In this document: positions 10,729 through 20,959 of the stretch, piece after piece
Layout of the letters: the number at the start of each line of letters is the position of its first letter
Numbering within the stretch: the first letter of the stretch is position 1
Assembly (NCBI GenBank): GCA_019059635.1
Contig: JAGVRJ010000013.1
Span: 744,001-808,000, forward strand
DNA from: Proales similis
Taxonomy: Eukaryota; Rotifera; Eurotatoria; Ploima; Proalidae
DNA: 64,000 bases
Direction of reading: 5' to 3'
Translations under genes and position numbers: made by a program
The notes under the pieces: model-generated
Seen by the model: the letters and a program-made list of their open reading frames with translations, nothing else
The model's database searches: none
Told to the model about the DNA's origin: nothing

Positions 10729-12531
10729 TTAGGCACGAATGAGAAGCTTGAAAAAAGCTTGTTTAACTCTTTTCTCGTAGAAATGTGGAACGTAGAACGA
10801 GCGCAGAATGGTGGCTCGATTCTGGCTGCATGAGGAGTCGATGAACTCGAGCTGTGAGATTGAACGCCACTTTGACAAGGAGCTGTTCGGATTGAGGCGG
10901 AGATTCTGCGCAGCGCCGTTGTCTGCCTCTGGCTGGCTGTCAATCAAAAAGTGACACTCGGTCAGGTTCACGTAGCGCTGTCTCACTTCCTTGTTGGCTT
11001 GGTTAAAGCTCGAGTCAATATGACGGGTGCGATCTGGCAGCGAGAGCGACTCCGGAAAGCGGCCAGGCAGCTGTCCGTGAAAATCGGCCTCGACAAAGCC
11101 CAACCGCCAGCGTTGAAGCTTTGTGCTCAGCAGGAGATCTTCGGGCATGAAAAAGCTGCTCGGGTATCTGTACCATTCTTTGCCCACGCAAACGTTCACT
11201 TGCTCGACGCTTTGCAGACTGTCTGATTGAAATTTGGTCGACGGCAAGTTGAGAATCTTGTAGACATCGATGCTGGCCGAATAGTTTTTGTGAAGGGCGG
11301 CCAATCTGGAGGCCGAGAGCAGCAAATGAACGAGGACGACAAGAATTGAAGCAAATTTGGCAAATTGACTGAATTTAGTGGCAATTGACGATCGAAGCTG
11401 GCCGACTACAATGCTGGCGCACAAGACTAAAAGCGGATAGATTGGATATAAAAAGCGCTCCTCCTTGTGTGGTCGAGTGAAAAAGACCAGGGTCCACAAG
11501 TAGAGTGCCGCGATTGTGAGCAAGAGCTTTAGTCTTGACTCTTGTCTCCAGAAGGCGACATTCAAGAAGAACAGCGCCGAGAGGAACGCGATCGGAGCAA
11601 TGAGGTTGAAATTGAGAATGAGATTGCGGATGTAAAAGCTGGCCGGCTCCGTGCCGTACAAGTCAGGGCCCAGTGAGGCGTCTGATGGGAATACGTTGTA
11701 AAGGACAATGTTCAGTGGAGCGATGACCAGCTTGCCGAACATATAAGAGTCTATGGCAATCATTGGCAGGGCGATTAGGCAGCCGAAGGCGGCGACCCAG
11801 ACAAGAAATTTGATTGTATTGACAAGACAGGTTCCGGTGCGGCGAAGGAAACAAGCGTAGATGGCAATGGGCAGGCCGAGGATAAGAATAAACGGCCATC
11901 CGAGCAAAACGCCCAGTCCAATCGCAAATGTGGCCAGAGGCAGATTATCGTCGAACAGAGCCGCATAGGCCAGAGTGACCATGTACATGCCGAACGTGGA
12001 TGGCAGAAATGTGGAGCTGCTCATGCACATGCCTGCATTGGCGATTGCGAAGAACAGATAGAAATTGGCCACGCCGCTCATTGATTTGTCATTTCTGAAC
12101 GCTCTACGCAATGCCCTGTACATGTACGCCTCTGTGGCGCTGCAGACCAGACAGAGCACAAATCTGAGCGAATAGAAGAGGCCAATTTTGGACACATAGG
12201 ACTTGAGAGGCCAGAGCGGGAGCGCGTGCAGTCCAATGTAGGCGTAAGAGCGGAGAGCGAACTGCGGCGAGTACTCCCACGTCTGAAGGCCATTGTCGAA
12301 CAGCAGCATGTGAAGCGGCTCCCAGTAGTTGAATGTCTCGTCGCAGTCCCACACTTGATTGTACATTGTGTAAAATGATCGCACTGCCAGAATAAGCAGG
12401 AAACTCCATTCGAATGAGCCTTCGCTTTTCTTGCCCAGACGAATCTTAGTTTTTGCTGCGCTCTCTTGTCTCTGGGCGCTCTGCTCCTGGGCATTGGTGC
12501 CTTTTCGGCGACGAACTGCTCGATCGTCCAT
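10729..12531 (-). CDS. ALG9: ALG9 alpha-1,2-mannosyltransferase
   Basis: This is a multi-spanning ER enzyme of family GT22. From Dol-P-Man on the luminal side it adds the seventh and ninth mannoses to the lipid-linked N-glycan precursor. The gene is a single exon of 600 residues (human 611). The first luminal loop carries the family signature WDCDETFNYWEPLHML at about residues 61-76, with the acidic pair expected to be catalytic. About ten hydrophobic helices follow, then the HKEERFLYPIYPLL motif (about residue 356) typical of ALG9/ALG12/PIGB, and finally a soluble C-terminal region with VCVGKEWYRYPSSFFMP. ATG at 12531 leaves a short basic cytosolic tail before the first helix. The neighbouring promoter space up to 13540 is shared head to head with the RBM12-like gene. 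Confidence 0.95.
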   Translation of the reverse strand: MDDRAVRRRKGTNAQEQSAQRQESAAKTKIRLGKKSEGSFEWSFLLILAVRSFYTMYNQVWDCDETFNYWEPLHMLLFDNGLQTWEYSPQFALRSYAYIGLHALPLWPLKSYVSKIGLFYSLRFVLCLVCSATEAYMYRALRRAFRNDKSMSGVANFYLFFAIANAGMCMSSSTFLPSTFGMYMVTLAYAALFDDNLPLATFAIGLGVLLGWPFILILGLPIAIYACFLRRTGTCLVNTIKFLVWVAAFGCLIALPMIAIDSYMFGKLVIAPLNIVLYNVFPSDASLGPDLYGTEPASFYIRNLILNFNLIAPIAFLSALFFLNVAFWRQESRLKLLLTIAALYLWTLVFFTRPHKEERFLYPIYPLLVLCASIVVGQLRSSIATKFSQFAKFASILVVLVHLLLSASRLAALHKNYSASIDVYKILNLPSTKFQSDSLQSVEQVNVCVGKEWYRYPSSFFMPEDLLLSTKLQRWRLGFVEADFHGQLPGRFPESLSLPDRTRHIDSSFNQANKEVRQRYVNLTECHFLIDSQPEADNGAAQNLRLNPNSSLSKWRSISQLEFIDSSCSQNRATILRSFYVPHFYEKRVKQAFFKLLIRA

Positions 12532-13540
12532 TTGCGTATTTATTTATTCCTATCAAGTGAAGCAGATAGAAAACGGAAAAAGCACTCGACATTTGCCTGT
12601 CATAAACGCACTACATGCGTTCGTATGGTAAACTACACGTGACTCATTCCAGATAAGACTGCACAGCAAGTAATCGAGAGACACGACTGCTTTGCTTTGA
12701 ATTTCTATTTGAGGCAACATTTGAGCAAAAGGCCAAGCAGATAATTAGATAAGGGCCGTGTTGTTGCTGCCTAGTAGTGTTGAGGCCAGAAAGGGATGAA
12801 TGTTCTGCTTTAAGACTGAACAGCTGCGTATGGTAACTGAGTGCGCGAAGTTACTTTTGCCGGTCGCATTGACATAAATTTCGCATTTGTGAGTCATCAA
12901 CTCGGCGCCGATTGGTCGGCTCTAGTTGTAAACTTTGAGATTAGCGATCTGCTTTCTGATTGGTGCCCGATTCAAGATGGCGGCCGCTTTATAAATTGGG
13001 CGAAACTAGGCAAATGGAGGCTCATTTCGAGCTTGGTTCGAGTCTAAAAAGCATCTAGAAGGGAACCTCACGCCCTTGCGTTTCAAATATCTAACAATTT
13101 GTCTGTAATTTGCGCTTGAAATAGGCTGATTCTACTTGCCAAAGTGACATGCGGCAGTCGTTCTAAAACAAAACTTGACAGAACTAGAATCATATTCGTT
13201 CACAAACATTTACATAAAGCAAACTGAACGGGACGAATTCTGGACTGGTGAGTCGAAGCAAAGCTTGAGAGGGCTCCGATTGTGAAATAAAAAAAGAGAA
13301 TAGAACGGTGGTGCTCGTTATTTTGGTTAGACAGTTCGCCCGCCTGCTTGTGCCCGTACACCTCCTCAATATTTCACTAGTCGAATTGATAGATTTGTCA
13401 TCAGACTTGCGCTGCACTTTCTGATCCCGTATTTCGGTCCGAAGCGCCTCAATCACGGCTCTGTCAGCAGCTTATACGATTTTAACGCTCTTCATTTAGA
13501 ATAGTATATATTAGTGATATTCTTATATTTGTGAGTGAAC
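12532..13540. other. divergent intergenic region, ALG9 / RBM12-like
   Basis: This 1-kb spacer lies between two divergently transcribed genes. It holds a GC-richer patch at about 12905-13000 with several promoter-type motifs, listed separately. The open frames inside it look accidental. Confidence 0.55.
12905..12999. promoter_or_regulatory. promoter-like patch with YY1-type and CCAAT motifs
   Basis: AAGATGGCGGC at 12974-12984 is an exact YY1-type motif on the plus strand. Inverted CCAAT boxes (ATTGG) lie at 12911-12915, 12959-12963 and 12995-12999, and a TTATAAAT stretch sits at 12988-12995. Such clusters mark housekeeping promoters in animals. The patch lies about 440 bp before the ALG9 start and 560 bp before the RBM12-like start, so it could serve either gene or both. 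Transcription start sites are unknown. Confidence 0.4.
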
Positions 13541-15211
13541 ATGTCGACGGCCATAATAAGGCTACAAAATTTGCCGCTAGAGGCCCGATCTCCCGATATT
13601 CGTAAGCTATTCGAGGGTCTGAGAATCCCGGATGGTGGCGTGCATATAGTGGGTGGCGAAAAAGGCGATGCGTTCATTGCATTCGAGTCGGCCGAAGAGG
13701 CGCGCGAGGCATTGTGCCGCGACGGAAACCTCTTGTGTAACGCTCGCATACGCCTAATGGCCAGCTCCAAAGATGAGATGCAAAGTGTCATTGCTGAGGC
13801 TCGTTCTCGCACCCGTCAGCCCGCTCAGCTGCTGGAAATGTTAACTAAAGGTGGCACCTCTCTCGAACAACTGCTCGAAATGATCAACAACAAAACGTCG
13901 TCTTCCTCGCCTCCGCCGCAGCCCGTGGTCCAGGTAGCGCCTGTGCCCGCGGCCGACGAGAGGCCCCGAATTCTTCTACACAATTTCAATCCGCACTGCT
14001 CCTACCGTGACGTGAGATTCTTTCTCCAGGGCGTACAAATAGAACACGACGGCATCGAATTGATCTGCGACGAGCGCGGTGCCCGAACCGGCTCCGCTTA
14101 TGCTCGGCTCATGAGCTCAAACGATTTGAAAAAGGCGCTCTACCGCAACGGCCAACTGCACGAGAACCGGCCGATCGAAGTTAAACTTGCGTCCGAGCGC
14201 AACTCACCCGTACCTCAACCGGCACCGGCAGTCATTGCTCCAACTCAGGTCACGCAAACATCCCCGAGTCAAGTACCTGGCAGTAGAGGCTTCTTCTTGA
14301 AAATTTACGGTCTTCCTCCGCAGTTCAGTGACGCGGAGCTGCGCGACATGTTCAACAACGTTAGATTCGTTCACATAGGCACATCTAAGCCGGCCGCGAT
14401 GAAAACAAATTTGCCCAACGGACAAGTTGAAACTCAACTCAAAGTGAAAAAACTCTGTGAAGTAGAAACCCAACTTGACCTAGAACGAGCGCTGACTCGT
14501 CAAAACGAAAGAGTTGGAAAAAGCCGACTTCAAATATTCCCAATCAATCGGTCTGAGTACGAGCGAGAGCTGGCCGCCGCACAAGACGATCTGTACATAT
14601 ACATGAGCGGCGTGCCGTTCTCTGCTCGCGAGCCAGACGTGGAAAGCTTTTTCTCAGGTCTGCGTCTGGTCGAGCAGCATCTACTGCTCGACCCGGAGAT
14701 GGGTAAGCCCACGGGGGAGTGTTGTTGCCAATTTATGACCAGGGAAGAGCGCGACAGAGCGCTCCAATACAACGATCGGTTGTTTCGCAATCGGGTAGTT
14801 AAGGTTAAATCATTGGCCAGAGAAGAGTATGATAGGTTGATCGCAGCCACAATTCGAATGAAAACTAGACCGCTCAAGCGAAAAGCGGTCGAATTGATCA
14901 ACAATGATCCGCGCGGAAAAAAGTTAAGAAGTCTGCCACCTCTGCCGGCCGATCTACAGCGCTTTCGTAAAAGCATCGTGTTGCTAAGCAACGTAGCGTT
15001 CGAAGCTACCCGATCTCAAGTTCTTGAACTTCTCCATCCGTACGCACCAATCGAGTGGACGTTGAAAATGCGACATGATGAGCACGGTCGGCCCACTGGT
15101 GAGGCCATAGTCGCCTGCCAGTCTGTGCCGGCTGCGTTGAACGCTTGCCAAGAGCTGCATGGATTGAACTACATGGGTCGGCATTTGAAGGCCCTCATGT
15201 TCTCTTCTTGA
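13541..15211 (+). CDS. RBM12/RBM12B-like multi-RRM RNA-binding protein
   Basis: This is a single-exon protein of 556 residues starting at ATG 13541 (MSTAIIRLQNLP), which aligns with the N-terminus of RBM12 (SWAN), including IPDGGVHIVGGEKGDAFIAF. Five RRM-type domains are visible. They start near residue 3 (IIRLQNLP), 147 (PRILLHNF), 250 (FFLKIYGLP), 347 (LYIYMSGVP) and 483 (SIVLLSNV). The last one has the RBM12-like GRPTGEAIVACQS strand. Short proline-rich linkers lie between the first three. The family is nuclear and binds RNA; its targets here are unknown. The N-terminal RRM is the quasi-RRM type, so it may bind protein or G-tracts. The gene is transcribed head to head with ALG9 and tail to tail with the HOIL-1-like gene. 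Confidence 0.88.
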   Translation: MSTAIIRLQNLPLEARSPDIRKLFEGLRIPDGGVHIVGGEKGDAFIAFESAEEAREALCRDGNLLCNARIRLMASSKDEMQSVIAEARSRTRQPAQLLEMLTKGGTSLEQLLEMINNKTSSSSPPPQPVVQVAPVPAADERPRILLHNFNPHCSYRDVRFFLQGVQIEHDGIELICDERGARTGSAYARLMSSNDLKKALYRNGQLHENRPIEVKLASERNSPVPQPAPAVIAPTQVTQTSPSQVPGSRGFFLKIYGLPPQFSDAELRDMFNNVRFVHIGTSKPAAMKTNLPNGQVETQLKVKKLCEVETQLDLERALTRQNERVGKSRLQIFPINRSEYERELAAAQDDLYIYMSGVPFSAREPDVESFFSGLRLVEQHLLLDPEMGKPTGECCCQFMTREERDRALQYNDRLFRNRVVKVKSLAREEYDRLIAATIRMKTRPLKRKAVELINNDPRGKKLRSLPPLPADLQRFRKSIVLLSNVAFEATRSQVLELLHPYAPIEWTLKMRHDEHGRPTGEAIVACQSVPAALNACQELHGLNYMGRHLKALMFSS

Positions 15212-15274
15212 ATCCGTTTGAGTTTTATGAATGTCGGCTTCTTTTTTTTTTCGATGGTTTTGAAATAGATACCA

Positions 15275-15280
15275 AATAAA
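15275..15280 (+). terminator. polyadenylation signal AATAAA (RBM12-like)
   Basis: A canonical AATAAA lies 64 nt after the RBM12-like stop and is followed by a T-rich stretch. It fits 3' end formation about 150 bp before the end of the convergent HOIL-1-like gene. Confidence 0.6.
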
Positions 15281-15445
15281 GTTTTATTTCTTTAAACTAA
15301 GCCACGTAGTAAGTCTAGGCTGCGCCACACCAGTTTCTTCCGATCTCCTCCTAACCAATCTGGTCCTAACCAGTTCTTCATCATGAATTTGAGTTTAGCG
15401 TTTTATTCCAAATATGGTTGGATATCAGCGGCGAAACATGAAAAT

Positions 15446-17306
15446 TTAATGGCAGCCCTGACATTTCGGATGGCAAAGTCCCTCTTTCACAAAAACAATA
15501 ATCAAGCCTCCGGTGAATATGAATGGAAAAGGATTCATACCTATCCCGCATCTGCAGCCCTTGATTAGAAATTCGATTAACACAAATGAAAGGTCTGGGA
15601 GAGTTTCTCCTTACCCCGGATGTGTCGCCTCTTCCGCCCGGTCCCCATCGAGCTCCTTGCAATGCGCAATCACCGATTCGTATCACAGATGAGTGGACAG
15701 CGCCGTTTTAAACTCACCTCTCGTGGCCCAGCAGATTTCAGTCTTGCACATGGCGCATGGCATCCAGTCACAGCCAGCGACCTTGCTCAGCACCACTTGG
15801 CCTAATTGAACACTTTAAACAAGCCTGAACTGACACAATGGTTCAACACTCACAGCCAGGACATCGCATCGCTTTTCCGATTTTTATCATTTTCTACAAC
15901 AAATGATTATCGATCGGACGACCAGTCGAGTCGACAAGCATCTCGAACCTCAAGCGCTTTGAGATCACGTTGAGCGACCGGGTCGCTCGAGGCACGTATT
16001 TGGGCATACTCTTCGCAAGTCTTTCCGCTGTGCACCGCCTCGCACTTGAGGCAATTTTCAGCATCGCACACCGGACCTGACACGTTGTTTGTTGAAATGG
16101 GCCGACCACAAGAGAGAACGAGATCCGCTCACATTTAAACTGTTTGATTTGGTCCTCGCAAATGACGAAACCGATGCAGTCCAAAGTTTTACAATGAACG
16201 GCGTTCCTCATGCTTGCCTCTGACTGACGCAGACCTTTCATCTCATGCTTGAGCTTTTCTTCTGCACTGAGCAGGGCGCGCACCTCGCGCTCTTGAATGA
16301 AAGCTTCACACTTGAAGCCGTCACTGTATGGGCATGTGACCTGCACCTGCTCGCTGTGGATTATATGGTTTCTAAGACACTCCCTGAGCAAATTTTGAAC
16401 TGAGTCAAGACAGCCAAATTTTGAAAGAGCTGGTTACTTGCAAAAGCGGTGCAGACATTCCTTGAGCTGAACTCCTTCTCCGGCCCTAATCGAATCTTCG
16501 AGGCAAATGACGCATGCAAACTCGTGGTCCGTTTCGATCAAATCTCTGCTGTACAATGAGATGAGCTCGTCGTATTGCTGTCTGCTTGATTCTAGTTCGA
16601 CATCTTCTGTCTCTTCTTCTTTTTCGACTCCTTGTGCTCTCTATTGAGAATGCGAGCGAGTATTTGACCAGATTGAGCATAAAAGCAACCAGCCTACTTG
16701 CTTGCGTACCTTCTTATTCGGATTCAATTCTTGCACAGACAGAACTCTCTTTAGAAGAGCCCTTTGTGAATCGTCCATGGCTGCGTGCTTCACGTGCAAT
16801 ATAGGGGCCAGGAAGGCGAGAGAAGCGGCTATTTTTGAATGAAGATTCACGTTGCATCGATCTATGACTGATTTCAACTCCTTTGATAGCTGCTCGATTT
16901 GCTCCAAATTCTGATCTTCCAAGCCGAGCAGCATGTCGCGCATGTTTTGCACAACTTGTTCGAATTTGCTCGCTTGTCTTGAACTTGGGAAAGAGAATCG
17001 AAAAGTGCCCGACTTGTGTTTAAACTCGTAGCGTTCTTTTTGAACACTTTTGATGGCCATCAGATCGGCTTTGAGATGCTGGGATTCAAACAGACTGCTT
17101 GGGCCCGGCCTTGAGTCGTTCACTGGTTCGATCCATTCGAATGTCAGCTCGAACTGAGTTTTCTCTTCGAAGAAAGCAAGTGTCAGTGAAGCATTCGAGC
17201 TTATCTCTTCGTAGACTGCCTGGTCGACGCCTGCTCTTGCCTGGTAGTAACGCCCAATCGATATGTCGTTGAATGAGTCGAGCTGAACGCCGCTCTGCGA
17301 GTTCAT
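15446..17306 (-). CDS. RBCK1: HOIL-1/RBCK1-type RBR E3 ubiquitin ligase
   Basis: This is a RING-IBR-RING2 ubiquitin ligase of HOIL-1L type. Nine exons fit: 17306-16710, 16640-16438, 16383-16133, 16076-15949, 15893-15854, 15801-15718, 15655-15615, 15559-15541 and 15483-15446. They total 1401 nt (466 residues). RING1 begins FACVICLEDS and continues LKECLHRFCKECL. The IBR has VTCPYSDGFKCEAFIQEREV and CPVCDAENCLKC. RING2 has AMRCPGCQVVL, AGCDWMPCAMCKTEICW with the catalytic-position cysteine in AGC, then RWGPGGRGDTSGGCRC and the C-terminal CHPKCQGCH, the extra zinc cluster special to HOIL-1. Homologues esterify serine, threonine and sugars and act in the linear-ubiquitin complex. The N-terminal 130 residues look PH-like, as in SHARPIN. 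I see no UBL or NZF finger. One exon is only 19 nt. Confidence 0.88.
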
Positions 17307-17731
17307 GTTGCCATTTGTGTTCGGATTCAATGCGGCGTTTGAGCGAATGCAGGCTTAATTAGCAAATTTCATTTTTTTTTACTTGTTTTGACATGCAGCG
17401 CAACGTCACGTGTCTTGCGCATAATTCCTTCCACTGGGCGGAGATTTTGAAATCAACTTTTCATTGAGCCTGTTGAAGCATTGACCAGCTGATCCAGTTA
17501 TGACTTGGCTTTTCCAGCTTTACTGGCTCGTCCACGCCTCATGAATGTTGTCAAGTACAGATTAGGACGCTGCGTCAGATAGCAGAATTGGAAATTTCGT
17601 ATTCACACGATATTCAAGTTTCACTTGAACTTGACTTGACACATTGAGTGATCAAACGAGGTTCGATCTTTTAGCATACATCTCAAGCAGGTCATGATCA
17701 CGTGTGCGCGTCATAATTCAACTGTTGCGAA
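17307..17731. other. divergent spacer, HOIL-1-like / PIGM
   Basis: This 425-bp head-to-head spacer must contain both promoters. The CACGTG-like CGTCACGTGTC near 17407 and GATCACGTG near 17698 are E-box-type palindromes. I see nothing else. Confidence 0.45.
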
Positions 17732-19225
17732 ATGAATAACTTGGCGACGCATTTGATCGGTGCATTGGCAGTGCGCGTTGCCTTCACCGTCTACGGCATC
17801 TACCATGATCAAGTGTCCGACGCAAATCCGAGTGTGCCCAAGTACACAGACGTCGACTACGTAGTCTTCACCGACGCCTCTCGCTTTGTATACCAGGTCA
17901 GTTGCGCGTCCGCGTGAGCAAGAGAGCCAAATGAGTGAACTTTTGAACTAAAGAATGCGTCCCCGTACGAACGTCAGACCTACAGATACACGCCGCTGTT
18001 GGCGCTCATCCTGCAGCCCAACGTGTTTGTGTCGCCGCATTTCGGAAAGGTCTTGTTCATAACATTCGATCTGCTGTGTGGCCTGCTCATTCATTTGATG
18101 GTGAGGAGGGAGCGTGGCTCAAGCGCATTGCCACTTTGCTTCTGGTTCTACAACCCGCTCACGATCACAATCGCCAGTCGTGGAAATGCCGAGAGTCTCA
18201 TATCGTTTCTGGTGCTGCTGTTCATTTACACTCTGCGCAGAGGCAACTTGGTCGCCTCAGGCATCATCTACGCCTTGGCCATTCATTTCAAAATCTATCC
18301 AAGTGAGCTCACTTCTCTTTACTCTCTTTCGAATCTCTAATGGGCCAAGTTACCTACGCGCTGGCGGTGCTCTTCTACTTGATCAAATTGAACAAGCTCG
18401 AAGAAGAGTGCAAATCAAAAGTGCAACTGCTCTTCAAGGCAGCCACTCGCCTCGACCTTTACAAGTTCGGAGTACCGTCTGTGACCACTCTGGCTCTTCT
18501 CACTGCCTATTTCTACAAAATGTAAAGCAACTCTCCGCTCGATTCGATTCACAATTAGATCAAATATTGCGGTCAAGTTACGGCCAAGAGTTTCTCGACG
18601 AGACTTATCTCTACCACATCGGACGTCAGGACATCCGCCACAACTTCAGTCCCCTGTTCTACATGCTCTATTTGAGCGAAGCTCGACTTCAACGTTCGCT
18701 GGTGCTGCGTTTCTTCAACTTTTTACCTCAGCTCCTGCTAGTCTCAAGCATTTCATACTGGCTGCATGAACACTTCGAGCTGTGCGTGTTTCTCATCACC
18801 CACATGTTTGTTACATTCAACAAAGTTTGCACATCTCAGGCAAGCTGAACACGTTTACCGTTTTCTCTCCGATCGCTCTCTAATCAGCAGCGACAATCTC
18901 AAGTACTTCATCTGGTACCTCAGTCTGGTGCCTTTGATCATGCCTAAAATTCGTCTGAGCCTGCGCAAGGCAGTCTTCTACCTTCTACTCTGGGCCGCAG
19001 CGCAGGTTCTTTCAATTCTCGTTTCTGGTCTTCAATTTTAACCGTTCACACTCTCTACCCAAGGCTCTTTGGCTTTACTTTGCTTACTCGCTCGAGTTCC
19101 TCGGCCAGAGCGTATTCATTGAATTGTGGATATCCGGCTTGATATTTGCTGCTGCAAACTGCTACATAGCTCATCAAGCAGTTCTCAGTCAGTATGAGTT
19201 CGACACGGACAAGAAATTTGACTAG
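17732..19225 (+). CDS. PIGM: GPI mannosyltransferase 1 (PIG-M)
   Basis: This is the ER multi-spanning enzyme that adds the first mannose to the GPI anchor precursor from Dol-P-Man. Six exons fit: 17732-17896, 17954-18301, 18349-18521, 18578-18839, 18904-19005 and 19064-19225 (403 residues; human 423). The luminal DxD motif lies in KYTDVDYVVFTDASRFV (about residues 36-52), followed by SPYERQTYRYTPLL, SRGNAESL, HFKIYP, GRQDIRHNFSP and FVTFNKVCTSQ, all PIG-M hallmarks in order. The intron between exons 4 and 5 starts CAG|GCAAGC and ends CTCAAG, so it is a GC-AG intron; any other reading breaks the CTSQ-YFIWYL junction. The next intron donor is GTTCTT. The gene ends tail to tail with TTC4. Confidence 0.93.
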
Positions 19226-19291
19226 AAATTCGCTTCGGCCCTGTCCAGTCTCATCAGGAATCTAATTAATCGACGACAGCAAGCTCTTTGA

Positions 19292-19332
19292 AATAAATCA
19301 AACAAACAGCCGCGTCTGGCTCAGTTTTTATT
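19292..19332. terminator. paired polyadenylation signals of convergent PIGM and TTC4
   Basis: AATAAA on the plus strand at 19292-19297 can serve PIGM, and AATAAA on the minus strand at 19327-19332 lies 13 nt past the TTC4 stop. The two signals are only about 30 bp apart, so the mature 3' ends should abut or overlap. Confidence 0.55.
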
Positions 19333-19344
19333 TTCTTTACGAGT

Positions 19345-20959
19345 TCAGAAAAGCTGCGCAAATTTGCTGCAGTATATTTTCTCAAACTCTGAGCCGGCAA
19401 CCATGAGGACAAAGCTGGGCGTTCCGAGCTGCACAGCAAGCCTAAACCCATCGCCATTTAGGAGCAGAGAGTAAACACACAATCGGCCGACTGGCTTACC
19501 CTTCAGATCTGAGCGCTTCGAGCAGTGTGCGGTCTTTGTCTACTTTCTGTAGTCTGCGTGCCTTCTGATTCTCGTAATAAACCTTCACAAAAGTTGAATT
19601 AGACGCCAAGAATATGACAATCAGCAGGCCAACCTCAATACTCTGGGCGTTGTACTTCTTATCCAAGTCCCATTCGGGCAACTGTTCAAACATCAGATCG
19701 AGTTGCTCTTGAAACCTTTCGAATTCGTTCGACACATTTTAATTCGACCGATTTGTGATCAATCTTTTACGTGTTCATTTCGTTGAACGCTTCGACAAAG
19801 TCCGTTTGCCCGTATTCCGGATAGAGGAATATGACCGGCCAGTTGAGAGTGGGTACCGACTCCGTAAGCTGGCAAATGCTCACCGCTTTATTGGCCGGGT
19901 TCTGAGGCTGCTCGATCAGATCGACGAATTTCTCCTCCTTTTCGGCCAGAGTGATTCCTCTTTGCTGTTGATTTTGGTTTGAAGAGAATAGAAAATTGAA
20001 GCATTCAAGAATCGGGAATCACCCTAATCATCTGGAGCAATGACTTGTGAGTTTCTAGGCGCTTCCGTTGCTGAGCTTCTTTCTTCCGCTGATCCCTCTC
20101 ATGCGCTTTTTTTTCCAGTTCGGCGTTTTTCTTCAGCTCGACGAACTTGGCCTCCTCTGGCTTTATGTGAGAGCAAACGAGTTAAGGCAAAGTGATTGTT
20201 AAACCGCAAGGCTCAGTCAGAGCAGCTTGATTAAAAAGAGGATATTTTTAGGCCTTGTTCGCACCAGTTGACGCATTCGTCAAAGAGCTTGAGCGCAAGA
20301 CAACACTCGGCGCCTTTGAGCACCGGCTTGAAGTTAGAAGGGTCAAACTTGCGAGCCTGCACGGTGTCGTTGAGTGCCGAGCGAAAGTTCTTTAGACGAA
20401 AGTGGGCAGCCGCTCGATTGGAATGCAACGTAGACAACAGCTCGCGTTCATCTTCAATTGGCTCTTTGATGGCGGCCGTGTAGGACGTGATCGCCTGCTT
20501 GTATTTGCTCTTTTGGAAATATTCGTTTCCTTCGTCCTTGAGTTTGAGCGCCTTCTCTGTTCTCAGAGTTGATTTTTTTATTTGCCGTCCTGGTGCACGA
20601 TTTGGATGCTGTGTGGGCGCTACTTACCTTTTGGCGTGTCGTCAGGATCCCATTTCAATTGTCTGATGGCTTCAAGTTTTGCGTGAGAAATTAAAAGCTG
20701 AAAAACGACAGAGACCAGTGGAACCTTCGATGGCCGGCGAGAGTTCTTCGCCTTCTTCCGGATTCCGGGTCATGAAAAACGGATGCTTCTCCATCTCCTT
20801 GCAATTGGCGCATTTAATCGAAGCCGGCAAAGAGCGGCACGGCACAACTCGAACCTCTTCCCAGTTCTCCTCGGTCCACTTGTCTTTGTATTCATGGTGA
20901 ATCTTGTCAAGGAAAGCGTCCAGGTCTTCCTCGCTCATTGCGCCGCCCGCCAAGTCCAT
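19345..20959 (-). CDS. TTC4: TTC4 (Cns1/Dpit47-type) HSP90 co-chaperone
   Basis: TTC4 is a TPR co-chaperone linking HSP70 and HSP90. Ten exons fit: 20959-20855, 20797-20725, 20669-20628, 20556-20246, 20166-20023, 19964-19884, 19859-19771, 19715-19634, 19582-19500 and 19441-19345 (368 residues; human 387). The N-terminus has HPFFMTRNPEEGEE. TPR repeats run from about residue 70 to 175 (KDEGNEYFQKSKYKQAITSY, SNRAAAHFRLKNFRSALND). A charged coiled coil follows. The C-terminal wheel domain has WPVIFLYPEYGQTDF and ELPEWDLDKKY-type sequence (here QLPEWDLDKKYNAQS) and ends in LGTPSFVLMVAGSEFEKIY. The fourth intron is U12-type AT-AC and is listed separately. Without it the frame closes after GLKISSF, and with it the homology continues (GLK-IKPEEAKFVEL). 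Confidence 0.93.
20167..20245 (-). other. U12-type AT-AC intron within TTC4
   Basis: Read on the minus strand, the 79-nt intron starts ATATCCTCT at 20245, which matches 8 of 9 bases of the minor-class 5' site ATATCCTTT. It contains TGCCTTAAC at 20189-20181 (8 of 9 to the U12 branch consensus TTCCTTAAC). It ends in CAC about 15 nt past the branch adenosine, the spacing expected for minor introns. No GT donor in the area keeps the frame. Removing this intron joins GLK to IKPEEAKFVEL in phase 0 and restores alignment to TTC4. Confidence 0.88.
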
